DNA from: Syntrophaceae bacterium UBA6252
GTDB taxonomy: Bacteria > Desulfobacterota > Syntrophia > Syntrophales > UBA6807
Length of the DNA stretch: 12,978 nt
Direction: 5' to 3'
Assembly (NCBI GenBank): GCA_002441265.1
Contig: DJVQ01000019.1
Coordinates: 17,606-30,583, forward strand
The notes below the pieces were generated by a model. It was not told the DNA's origin and did no database searches. It was given only the letters and a program-made list of their open reading frames with translations. The position numbers were made by a program, and so were the translations under genes. Positions 5,928 to 12,865 of the stretch are shown in pieces (positions within the stretch are counted from its first letter, which is position 1; each line of letters starts with the position of its first letter).

Positions 5928-7085
5928 ATGGAACGGGAGCCGGCGGAAGGGATCGTTCAGGATACCGGACGTTTTGCTGCGGCGCGGATCGCCTCGATGC
6001 AGAATCTGGGAAGGCTGGACCATTTCCCTTCCGAGCTGTGGCGGGAGATGGGAGACGGGGGAATCCTCGGAATCGGCATCCCCTCGGCGTACGGGGGCTC
6101 CGGCGCGGATCCCCTGACGATTCTCCTTGCCGGGGAGGCGATGGTGCGCCAGGGACACAGTCCGGGCATCGCCCTGTCATGGCTCATCCACCAGCTCATG
6201 GGTCATTTCTTCCTTGACCGTTTCGGGACCCCGGAACAGAAGGGGATCTTCCTCCCCGGCATGGCGAAGGGGAGGAGAACGGGGGCCCTGGCGCTCTCGG
6301 AAGCCGACGCCGGGGCCCGGCCGAAGGAAATGAAGACCTCCGCGACGAAGGAAGGGAAAACCTACCTCCTGAACGGGGAGAAAACCTTCCTGACGAACGG
6401 CCCCCTTGCCGATTTCTTCGTCGTATTCGCCGTCACCGGCGCGGACGACGGCCGGCGGAAGTTCACCGCCTTCCTCGTCCCCGAGGACACCCGGGGGCTG
6501 ACAAAGACGGCCGGTTATTTCTTTCCCTTTCTCCAGCCCTGTCCCCACGGGGGGATCCGTCTCGAGAACTGCGGCCGGGACCGGTCGTCCATCCTCGGCG
6601 GGGAGGACACGGCCTGGGAAACCCTGTCCATTCCCTTCAGGACGTGGGAGGATGTTTTTCTCACGGGTCTGATTTCCGGGGGAATCGGCCGCATGCTGGA
6701 GATCCTCCTTTCGATTCTGAGAAAGAAGGCGCCGGGACCCCGCACCGACGTGAGGAGCTTCCTCGGCGCGATCTGGTCCTCCCTGGAGGGGATCCGCGTC
6801 GTTTCCAGGGAGGCGGCGAGGAAACTCGACACGGACGCCGCCCATCCGCAGGTCGCGTCGATGGTGCTGTTCTCCCGCCAGAACATCCGCAAACTGCTGA
6901 AGGACCTTGGGGAGTTCCTGAACGGGAACGGCCTGCACCCCGGGGAAGAGTGGAACCTTCTCATGAGGGACCTGGTGCCCATGACGAAAATCGCCGGTTC
7001 GGTGCACGATCGAAAAAGGGAAAAAATCGGAAAGGCGCTCCTGGAGGAGAGGAAAAACCATGAACCATTCGGATCGACCCTGTAA
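5928..7085 (+). CDS. acyl-CoA dehydrogenase homologue with altered active site
   Basis: FAD-dependent acyl-CoA dehydrogenase fold, 385 residues, the normal length. The N-terminal helical part includes LGIGIPSAYGGSGADPL (47-63). The middle beta domain has LALSEADAGARPKEMKTSA (121-139) and KTYLLNGEKTFLTNG (144-158), matching the family's TEPxAGSD and LNGxKxFITNG signatures, although the first is degraded. The C-terminal helices are more divergent. NGNGLHPGEEWNLLMRD (332-348) corresponds to the usual GGNGY...ERLMRD. After it, the conserved YEGT, whose Glu is the base in most members, reads IAGS with Ala at 356. By hand alignment Glu241 (TWEDVFL) falls where isovaleryl- and long-chain acyl-CoA dehydrogenases keep their base. 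ATG 5928 is preferred because AGGGGG lies 11 bp upstream; GTG 5916 would overlap it. The gene overlaps the next by 26 bp. Activity and substrate are uncertain. Confidence 0.85.
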   Translation: MEREPAEGIVQDTGRFAAARIASMQNLGRLDHFPSELWREMGDGGILGIGIPSAYGGSGADPLTILLAGEAMVRQGHSPGIALSWLIHQLMGHFFLDRFGTPEQKGIFLPGMAKGRRTGALALSEADAGARPKEMKTSATKEGKTYLLNGEKTFLTNGPLADFFVVFAVTGADDGRRKFTAFLVPEDTRGLTKTAGYFFPFLQPCPHGGIRLENCGRDRSSILGGEDTAWETLSIPFRTWEDVFLTGLISGGIGRMLEILLSILRKKAPGPRTDVRSFLGAIWSSLEGIRVVSREAARKLDTDAAHPQVASMVLFSRQNIRKLLKDLGEFLNGNGLHPGEEWNLLMRDLVPMTKIAGSVHDRKREKIGKALLEERKNHEPFGSTL

Positions 7086-8001
7086 GTCCCCGGAAGACCT
7101 GCTGGCGGCCCTGGAAAAGGCGGAGTACGTCTGCAGCAGAAAGATCGCCATGACGCTCCTCGTGGCGCTCCATCTCGGGAAACCGGTACTGGTGGAAGGA
7201 CCGGCCGGCGTGGGGAAGACCGAACTGGCAAAGAAGGCCGCCGAGATCTTCCGCCTGCCCTTCATCCGGCTTCAGTGCTACGAAGGGCTGGACGAATCGA
7301 AGGCCCTCTACGAGTGGAAGTACGGAAAACAGCTTCTGTACACCCAGATCCTGAAGGACCGCCTCAACGACATCGTGAACGGGGAGGAGACCCTCACCGG
7401 CGCCATTCAGAGCCTTCACAAGTACGACGACCTGTTCTTCTCTTCCCGGTTCCTGGAACCGAGGCCCCTTCTCCAGGCGCTCCAGCACCCCGAGGGGGCC
7501 GTCCTCCTCATCGACGAAATCGACAAGTCGGACGAGGAATTCGAGGCGTTCCTTCTCGAAATCCTTTCCGACTTCCAGGTCTCCATCCCGGAAATCGGTA
7601 CGGTGAAGGCGACCTCGCGGCCCATCGTCTTCCTGACGAGCAATGACACCCGGGAGCTGGGGGACGCCCTGAAGCGGCGGTGTCTCCATCTGTACATCCC
7701 CTTTCCCGACGTGGCGCTGGAATCGAGGATCGTGGCCGTCCGCGTGCCCGGCGTCTCCGATGTGCTGAGAAAGCAACTGGTGTCCTTCATTCAGGAGGTG
7801 CGGAAGCTCCACTTGAAGAAGACGCCCTCCATCAGCGAAACCATCGACTGGGCGAGGACCCTTCTCTTTCTCCATGCCGAGTTCCTTTCGGGGGAAATGG
7901 TTTCCGAAACGGCGAGCGTGTTCCTCAAGTTCGAATCGGACGTGGAGACCCTTCGTGAGAACCTGCCCGAGCTTCTGAGAAAAACCGTGCGGGGTGCCTG
8001 A
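7060..8001 (+). CDS. MoxR-family AAA+ ATPase (CoxD-like)
   Basis: A 313-residue ATPase. Walker A is GPAGVGKT (47-54), Walker B VLLIDEID (148-155), sensor 1 TSND (193-196) and the arginine-finger region LKRRC (204-208). Residues 253-265 (KKTPSISETIDWA) match the sensor-2 stretch of the MoxR branch. Family members form hexamers that work with a VWA partner to mature or activate a target enzyme, as for CoxD/CoxE with CO dehydrogenase, NorQ/NorD and CbbQ/CbbO. The partner is the next gene, 2 bp away. The start at 7060 is well supported by GGAGGAGAGG seven bases upstream, although this places it inside the end of the dehydrogenase gene. That overlap suggests translational coupling, and the dehydrogenase homologue is the natural candidate client. 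The client is inference; the ATPase call is firm. Confidence 0.94.
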   Translation: MNHSDRPCKSPEDLLAALEKAEYVCSRKIAMTLLVALHLGKPVLVEGPAGVGKTELAKKAAEIFRLPFIRLQCYEGLDESKALYEWKYGKQLLYTQILKDRLNDIVNGEETLTGAIQSLHKYDDLFFSSRFLEPRPLLQALQHPEGAVLLIDEIDKSDEEFEAFLLEILSDFQVSIPEIGTVKATSRPIVFLTSNDTRELGDALKRRCLHLYIPFPDVALESRIVAVRVPGVSDVLRKQLVSFIQEVRKLHLKKTPSISETIDWARTLLFLHAEFLSGEMVSETASVFLKFESDVETLRENLPELLRKTVRGA

Positions 8002-8003
8002 TC

Positions 8004-9410
8004 GTGAAAAGGGGGCCGGAAGGAAAGGCGCCTCGCCCCGGGGACGGTGTTCCGCCTCCCGCGGCGGCCGGGGGCATGGCGGAGGTCCTTCTCGATTTCA
8101 TCTCCTATCTCAGGAACCGGGGAAGCCGGGTTTCCCTGTCGGAAACCCTGGATGCCCTGAAGGTCCTGTCCTTCACGGGCTACGGGGACCGGGAGGCGAT
8201 GAAGTATTCCCTGGCCGCCGTCCTGGCCAAGTCCGTCGAGGAGGAGGAGATCTTTCATATCTGCTTCGACCGGTATTTCAGCGGCCGGACCCTTTCGCTG
8301 CGGGATCTCTCCCTCGGGCGGGAACGCCTTCTCCGCCCCGAGGCGGGGCTTTCGCCCCTGACCCGGACGCTGCTCGAGGGGGATCGGATGACCGCGGCGA
8401 AGACCCTGAGGGAAACGGTTCGGGCGATGCTTCCCAACGGTCCCCAGTATGCCTTTCAGCAGGCGCTGCTGGTCCGGCGGATTCTCGAGGGCATGGGGAT
8501 GGAAGCCCTGAACGGCGACATCGCCATGCTTTCCATGGCGGGAAGCCCTATGTCCGGGTCGACGGCCAACGCCCTGAGAGCGGCCGGAGAGGAACTCGAG
8601 GCCTGGGTGGAGGATCAGGTGCGGCGCCTTTTCGAGTTCCGGGGGGACCGTCCGGCGGAGGAGGAACGACGGTACCGCTCCGTGGCCCTCTCCCGGCTGG
8701 ACGCGCGGCAGATGGACGCGATGAAGGCCATCATCCGGAGGATCGTCAAGCGCCTGAACGATATCTACTGGAGGCGGCGGAAGAACTGGCGGAGGGGCGG
8801 CCTGGATTTCCGGAAGACGCTGCGCCGCTCGGTGCCCTACGGGGGCGTTCCCTTCGACGTGGCGTGGAAGAAGAAGAGAAGGGAGAAGGCGGACATGATG
8901 GTTCTGTGCGACGTGAGCCAGTCGGTGAGGACGGTGGTCCGCTTTTTCCTGCTTTTCCTTTACAGCCTGAACGAGGAGCTGGTCCGCATCCGGTCGTTCA
9001 TCTTCTGCAGCAACCTGGTGGAGGCGAGCCCCGTCTTCGACCGGTATCCGCCGGAGGAGGCCATCGACCGGATCCAGTCCGGCGAAGGCCTCGACATCCG
9101 TCTCAGCCGGACGGATTACGGCCAGGCCTTCCGGGATTTCAAGGCCTCCGGGATGAAGGCCGTGACGCGAAAGACCACCGTCATCGTCCTGGGCGACGGC
9201 AGGAGCAACTTCTACGACCCCGAGGCGGGGATTCTCCGGGAAATCCGCGACCGGGCGAAACGGCTCATCTGGCTCAACCCGGAAATCCGGACCTTCTGGG
9301 GGACGGGGGACTCGGCCATGAAACAGTATCTTCCCTGCTGCACGTTCGCCAGGGAGTGCAACACCCTGGGCCACCTGGAGGGGATGGTGCACTACCTGCT
9401 GAAGCAATGA
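8004..9410 (+). CDS. CoxE-type VWA-domain protein, MoxR partner
   Basis: A 468-residue soluble protein with a helical N-terminal half (about 25-290) and a C-terminal von Willebrand A domain (about 295-468). The metal-ion-dependent adhesion site is complete: DVSQS (303-307), Thr370 in SRTDYG, and Asp398 in LGDGRSN. The N-terminal half includes a very basic stretch (YWRRRKNWRRGGLDFRKTLRR in two pieces, 256-275), as in other CoxE-like proteins, where the segment before the VWA domain leads into it. CoxE-type proteins bind a MoxR ATPase and link it to the client enzyme. The start is the GTG 2 bp after the ATPase stop; ATG 8076 (residue 25), after a low-complexity Pro/Ala stretch, is a possible alternative. 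Conserved cysteines near the end (CCTFARECN, 445-453) are notable but of unknown role. Confidence 0.92.
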   Translation: MKRGPEGKAPRPGDGVPPPAAAGGMAEVLLDFISYLRNRGSRVSLSETLDALKVLSFTGYGDREAMKYSLAAVLAKSVEEEEIFHICFDRYFSGRTLSLRDLSLGRERLLRPEAGLSPLTRTLLEGDRMTAAKTLRETVRAMLPNGPQYAFQQALLVRRILEGMGMEALNGDIAMLSMAGSPMSGSTANALRAAGEELEAWVEDQVRRLFEFRGDRPAEEERRYRSVALSRLDARQMDAMKAIIRRIVKRLNDIYWRRRKNWRRGGLDFRKTLRRSVPYGGVPFDVAWKKKRREKADMMVLCDVSQSVRTVVRFFLLFLYSLNEELVRIRSFIFCSNLVEASPVFDRYPPEEAIDRIQSGEGLDIRLSRTDYGQAFRDFKASGMKAVTRKTTVIVLGDGRSNFYDPEAGILREIRDRAKRLIWLNPEIRTFWGTGDSAMKQYLPCCTFARECNTLGHLEGMVHYLLKQ

Positions 9411-9435
9411 GGCCCGGGAAGGCAAGGGGGCAGGC

Positions 9436-10467
9436 ATGAACGACTGGATCGGGACGTCGTCCCCCCGGATCCGGGTCATTCCCGGGGGAAACGGGGGAAG
9501 GTTCCCATACAGCCATACCGTCTTCATCGACGACGACGTGAAGGCGGTGATCGACACGGGGGCGGGGGAGGCCCCTCTCCGGGAACTCCTGCGCGGGGTC
9601 AAAGTGGACCGGGTCGTGAACACCCACTTCCATTTCGACCACATTTTCTGCAACTACCTTTTCGAGAAATCGGAAATCCTTCTGAACGGAAGGGAGGCCG
9701 CCTGTTTCCGGGACCGCCGGACCATCGGGCGTTTCCTCGGCATCTCCGAGGTTTACGGGGATGCGGCCGTGGAGGACTGGCTCGGCAGGATCTCCGAGCC
9801 CCGGACCGGGCCGAGCCCCTATTCCCCGCAGAACGACCACCGCTGGTGGCTCTCAAGCGCCCGGATCGACGGAACCTACGACTGGGGGGAGGTTCTCGAT
9901 TTCGGGAGGACGAGGGCCCGGGTCATCGGGGCCCCCGGACACTCCGAGGGGTTCTGCTGCCTCTTCTTCGAGGAGGAAGGGATCGCCTATGTTTCCGACA
10001 TCGACCTGACCGCCTTCGGCCCCTGGTACGGCGGGACGGACGGCGACATCGACGGGTTCGCCCGGTCGTGCCGGGAGATGGCGGCCCTGGGGGCGCGGCA
10101 TTACATCACCGGCCACGAAAGGGGCATGGTGGACGGTGCGGCGTTCCGGGACGGGGTGGAACGCTTCCTCGCGAGGATCGACGAACGGGAAAAGAGGATT
10201 CTGGAAGCCCTCCGGGAACCCCGCACCCTGAGGGAACTGGCGGACCTCGGCCTTGTCTATCCCCGGCGTTTCCACGAAGACGCCTGGGTCCGCATGTGGA
10301 ATTACCTGATGACGAAAAAGCACGTCCTGCGGCTTGCCGGCCGGGGTGAAGTCGCGCGGGAAGCGCCGCCCGGCCTTCCCCTCCGAAAAAACGATGGAAA
10401 CGAACCCGAAATGCTGTTACATCCCCTGATGGACGCCTCCTCGGGGATCCGGTTCCGCAGGCGGTGA
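9436..10467 (+). CDS. metallo-beta-lactamase-fold hydrolase with C-terminal helical domain
   Basis: A 343-residue two-metal hydrolase. The metal ligands are visible: HFHFDH (64-69), His169 in APGHSEG, Asp188 in VSDID, and His227 in ITGHERG. There is no signal peptide, so it is cytoplasmic. An insertion of about 60 residues (90-150), with a WLG...PYSPQNDHRWW region, probably shapes the substrate pocket. After residue 240 a helical segment (REKRILEALREPRTLRELADL, in two helices, 251-271) and HEDAWVRMWNYLMTKKHVLRL look like the winged-helix tail of LACTB2/glyoxalase-II-like proteins. Members act on thioesters, RNA or phosphodiesters; in this operon a CoA-thioester hydrolase is a reasonable guess only. 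The start has AAGGGGG upstream. It is the last gene of the cluster, 25 bp after the CoxE-type gene, and is followed by a repeat element. Confidence 0.9.
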   Translation: MNDWIGTSSPRIRVIPGGNGGRFPYSHTVFIDDDVKAVIDTGAGEAPLRELLRGVKVDRVVNTHFHFDHIFCNYLFEKSEILLNGREAACFRDRRTIGRFLGISEVYGDAAVEDWLGRISEPRTGPSPYSPQNDHRWWLSSARIDGTYDWGEVLDFGRTRARVIGAPGHSEGFCCLFFEEEGIAYVSDIDLTAFGPWYGGTDGDIDGFARSCREMAALGARHYITGHERGMVDGAAFRDGVERFLARIDEREKRILEALREPRTLRELADLGLVYPRRFHEDAWVRMWNYLMTKKHVLRLAGRGEVAREAPPGLPLRKNDGNEPEMLLHPLMDASSGIRFRRR

Positions 10468-10494
10468 CCGTTTCCCTGACCGGCTGCGTCCGTA

Positions 10495-10615
10495 ACGGCT
10501 TCGTAAAAAAAGTTCCCATGCCGGCCCTTCATCCCTCGTCCCCGCGGCGCACCGGAAGGACGCCTCGGTCCCAGGGATTCGGGCGCCCTGGCCGCGGAGC
10601 TTTTTCCCGTGCCGT
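10495..10615. repeat. dispersed intergenic repeat, copy 1
   Basis: About 121 bp. It begins ACGGCTTCGTAAAAAAAG and ends in GGAGCTTTTT followed by a decayed version of the inverse (CCCGTGCCGT). The core includes CCCTTCATCCCTCGTCCC, an imperfect hairpin (10546-10552 with 10558-10564) and ATTCGGGCGCC. It matches the element starting at 12866 almost along its whole length with small indels. It lies between the hydrolase cluster and the lipoprotein gene. The inverted ends and lack of coding sequence suggest a MITE-like or REP/ERIC-like element. Confidence 0.85.
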
Positions 10616-10662
10616 TCGAAGAACTGCCGCCCGGACATTTCCGGGTTCGGCGTCCTGCGTCG

Positions 10663-10679
10663 CCGTCCGTTCCGGACGG
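10663..10679. other. perfect 7-bp inverted repeat upstream of the lipoprotein gene
   Basis: CCGTCCG, loop TTC, CGGACGG, ending 32 bp before the ATG at 10712. No T-run follows, so it is not an intrinsic terminator. It could be an operator or a leader hairpin. No convincing -10/-35 pair was seen between the repeat and this gene. Confidence 0.35.
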
Positions 10680-10711
10680 ACCCCATTCCATGAGAGGGAA
10701 GGTTGAAAAGA

Positions 10712-12049
10712 ATGAGAAAATCGGCGGTTCGATCCATGGTCGTTGTTTCCCTTCTCCTCATTCCCCTTGCCCTTGTCTCCTGCGCGGGAGCAGGGAAAAA
10801 GGCCGCCCCTCCGGAGAAGAAACCGTCACCCTGCGATGCGCTTCTGTCGCTGTTCCATGACGGACAGTATGCCTACGAGGCCGTCCGGGCCCTAGGCGGG
10901 GCCCCCTATTCCAGCGCCGACGTGGGGGAGTGCCTGGTGGCCGTCCGCAGCATCCGCGAGGGGGACGACGAAAGCTGGTATCGCGCCTGGCGGGCCGTTG
11001 CCGAGAGACTGGACGGGGAGGGAGAGGCCTTCCGGAGGGCGGGAGACCGGATCAGCGCACGGGAATGCTTCTTCCGGGCTTCGGGGTATTTCCGCTCGGC
11101 CGAGTTTTTCCTCCACGCGAACCCCCGGGACCCGCGGATTCTGGAAACGTGGAGGAAGAGCCACGACACCTTTCTCAAGGGGGCGGCGCTTTCCGACGCC
11201 GTCATCGAACCGGTGGAGATCCCGTACGGGAACACGACGTTGCCCGGATACTTCTGCCTTGCCGGCTGCGGGGAGAAGAAACGCCCCCTCCTCATCGTCA
11301 ACACCGGCTTTGACGGAACGGCGGAGGAACTCTACTTCAGCGTCGCCCGGGCCGCCGTCGAGCGGGGATTCCACTGTCTGATTTTCGAGGGGCCGGGACA
11401 GGGCGGTGTCATCCGGGAACAGGGGGTCGTCTTCCGCCCCGACTGGGAAAACGTTGTGACGCCGGCGGTGGATTTCGTCCTCCGGCGGAAAGACGTGGAC
11501 CCCGACCGGATCGCTCTCATGGGCATCAGCATGGGCGGGTACCTGGCCCCCCGGGCGGCGGCCTTCGAGCCCCGCATCCGGGCCTGCATCGCCAACGGCG
11601 GGGTGTACGACTTTTTCGAGGCCTCGACCAGCCACGCGCCTCCGGGATTCGCGAAAATGCTGGACGATCCGGAAGCGGTGAAAAAGATCGATGGAGAGAT
11701 TTACGGGGCCATGAAGACGAATTCCATGATCCGGTGGGTTTTCAACGACGGCATGTGGAAGTTCGGCGCGGCGACGCCCTCCGGATACCTGAGAAAGCTC
11801 CGTGACTACACCCTCAAGGAATGCGCCGGGAACATCCGCTGCCCCGTCCTGGTCGTCGATTCGGAGTGCGACACCCTCATGCCGGGCCAGTCGAAGATCC
11901 TCTATGACCGCCTGGCCGGCCCGAAAACCTGGATGCCCTTCACGGCGGAGGAAGGGGCGGGCCTGCACTGCCAGGCCGGCGCAAGCGTCCTCTCCAACGG
12001 CCGGATTCTCCACTGGCTCATGGACCGGTTCGAGATGCTGGAGGAGTGA
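10712..12049 (+). CDS. lipoprotein alpha/beta hydrolase, FrsA / DHPON-hydrolase type
   Basis: A 445-residue serine hydrolase anchored as a lipoprotein. The signal peptide runs to a lipobox LVSC with the lipidated Cys at residue 24, followed by a Lys/Pro-rich linker. The helical cap region (about 75-160) has the SWYRAW...A..YFRSAEFFL pattern seen in FrsA and 2,6-dihydroxypseudooxynicotine hydrolase relatives. The hydrolase core holds EGPGQGG (226-232), the nucleophile elbow GISMGG with Ser273, Asp387 in SECDTLMPG, and His419 in GAGLHCQAG. The triad is therefore complete, and the HCQAG ending is typical of this subfamily. Substrates in the family include C-C bonds in diketones and esters; the one here is unknown. 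ATG 10712 is chosen over TTG 10703, with GGAAGG nine bases upstream. A terminator follows, so it is probably a single-gene unit. Most relatives are cytoplasmic, so the lipid anchor is unusual. Confidence 0.9.
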   Translation: MRKSAVRSMVVVSLLLIPLALVSCAGAGKKAAPPEKKPSPCDALLSLFHDGQYAYEAVRALGGAPYSSADVGECLVAVRSIREGDDESWYRAWRAVAERLDGEGEAFRRAGDRISARECFFRASGYFRSAEFFLHANPRDPRILETWRKSHDTFLKGAALSDAVIEPVEIPYGNTTLPGYFCLAGCGEKKRPLLIVNTGFDGTAEELYFSVARAAVERGFHCLIFEGPGQGGVIREQGVVFRPDWENVVTPAVDFVLRRKDVDPDRIALMGISMGGYLAPRAAAFEPRIRACIANGGVYDFFEASTSHAPPGFAKMLDDPEAVKKIDGEIYGAMKTNSMIRWVFNDGMWKFGAATPSGYLRKLRDYTLKECAGNIRCPVLVVDSECDTLMPGQSKILYDRLAGPKTWMPFTAEEGAGLHCQAGASVLSNGRILHWLMDRFEMLEE

Positions 12050-12074
12050 CCCCGGTCGTGCCTGGATGAACGGA

Positions 12075-12108
12075 CCCCCGCATGGCGGCCCGCCGTGCGG
12101 GGGTTTTT
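12075..12108 (+). terminator. rho-independent terminator of the lipoprotein hydrolase gene
   Basis: CCCCCGCA (12075-12082) pairs with TGCGGGGG (12096-12103), and TTTTT follows directly. The 13-base loop can itself pair GGCGG with CCGCC-like bases. It starts 26 bp after the stop codon at 12049. Confidence 0.88.
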
Positions 12109-12163
12109 GTTCCCGCCGGCGCACCGCCTTTCCCCATCGGTCGCCTTTCCCCGTTGAAAGATC

Positions 12164-12192
12164 TTGAATCCTCGTCGAAACGGGTGGATAGT
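12164..12192 (+). promoter_or_regulatory. candidate promoter of the MFS gene
   Basis: TTGAAT (12164-12169) and GATAGT (12187-12192) are 17 bp apart; each matches the sigma-70 consensus at four of six positions. Transcription would start about 30 bp before the gene, and this follows a terminator, so a fresh promoter is expected here. Confidence 0.4.
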
Positions 12193-12229
12193 TTCCCTGT
12201 AGGGCCGGTTGCGGCCAAGGAGGAAACCA

Positions 12230-12859
12230 ATGTCCCGACAACGGACCGATGCGGCGAAGACGGCGGACGCGGCGGGTGCCCCGGAGGCGTGGGAGAAAAG
12301 CCGAAAGGATCTCCTTCTCGTATGCCTCACGATCCTTCCCTTCATGATCTGCACGGGGATCGTCTACTCCGTCCTGTCCCTCTACATGAACATGATCGGC
12401 CTCACCAAGAGCCAGATCGGCTTCCTCTATACCTTCGGGGCCGTGGCGGGGGCCGCCGTGTCCCCTTTCGTGGGATTCATGACGGACCGGCTCGGGAGAA
12501 AAAGGGTGCTTCTGTCCTCCATGGGTCTTTTTTCCCTCGTCTTTTTCGGGTACGCCCTGACGAACCGCTACGCCGTCCTCTTTCTCGTGCAGGCCGGGGA
12601 GGGCATGGCCTGGGCCGCCATGGGCGTCGCCGCCACGGCCCTCGTCGCGGACAGGGTATCCGCAATGCACCGGGGGAAGGCCATGGGCATCTACAACATG
12701 ACATGGAACCTCGGGTGGATCATCGGCCCGTCCCTGGGGGGGGTCCTGGCCGACCACGCCGGCTTTCACTTCATGTTTTTCCTGTGCGCCGGGGTGACCT
12801 TCCTGGGGCTGCTTTTCGGCGTCCTGTGCATCCCCGGCCGGTGGCCCCGGACGGAATGA
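12230..12859 (+). CDS. MFS transporter, N-terminal half only (probably truncated)
   Basis: A 209-residue membrane protein that reads as the first six helices of a major facilitator (about 28-50, 62-84, 94-112, 114-138, 150-172, 178-200). Motif A is GFMTDRLGRKR (82-92), and a motif-C-like GWIIGPSLGG lies at 162-171. Full transporters have about 400 residues and twelve helices. This one stops after helix six, where the central loop would begin, with an ordinary TGA. A copy of a dispersed repeat starts 7 bp later. Either the second half was lost by insertion or rearrangement, or it lies beyond the window after the repeat. The start is firm: AAGGAGG six bases before ATG 12230. The substrate cannot be told. 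As it stands it is unlikely to work as a transporter alone, although half-size forms that dimerise cannot be excluded. Confidence 0.82.
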   Translation: MSRQRTDAAKTADAAGAPEAWEKSRKDLLLVCLTILPFMICTGIVYSVLSLYMNMIGLTKSQIGFLYTFGAVAGAAVSPFVGFMTDRLGRKRVLLSSMGLFSLVFFGYALTNRYAVLFLVQAGEGMAWAAMGVAATALVADRVSAMHRGKAMGIYNMTWNLGWIIGPSLGGVLADHAGFHFMFFLCAGVTFLGLLFGVLCIPGRWPRTE

Positions 12860-12865
12860 AAAAAT

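Noticed and set aside
7060..9410. Classical coxD/coxE of aerobic CO dehydrogenase maturation
   Set aside because: No coxM, coxS, coxL or other cox genes are present; MoxR/VWA pairs of this type are widespread with other clients.
7791..9653. A 620-codon open frame on the minus strand across the CoxE-type gene
   Set aside because: Antisense to a protein with a complete VWA MIDAS; the translation is rich in Pro, His, Arg and Gly and shows no motif.
10892..12769. A 625-codon open frame on the minus strand across the lipoprotein hydrolase and MFS genes
   Set aside because: It runs antisense through two genes with recognisable motifs and through a terminator and promoter region; composition is typical of a shadow frame.
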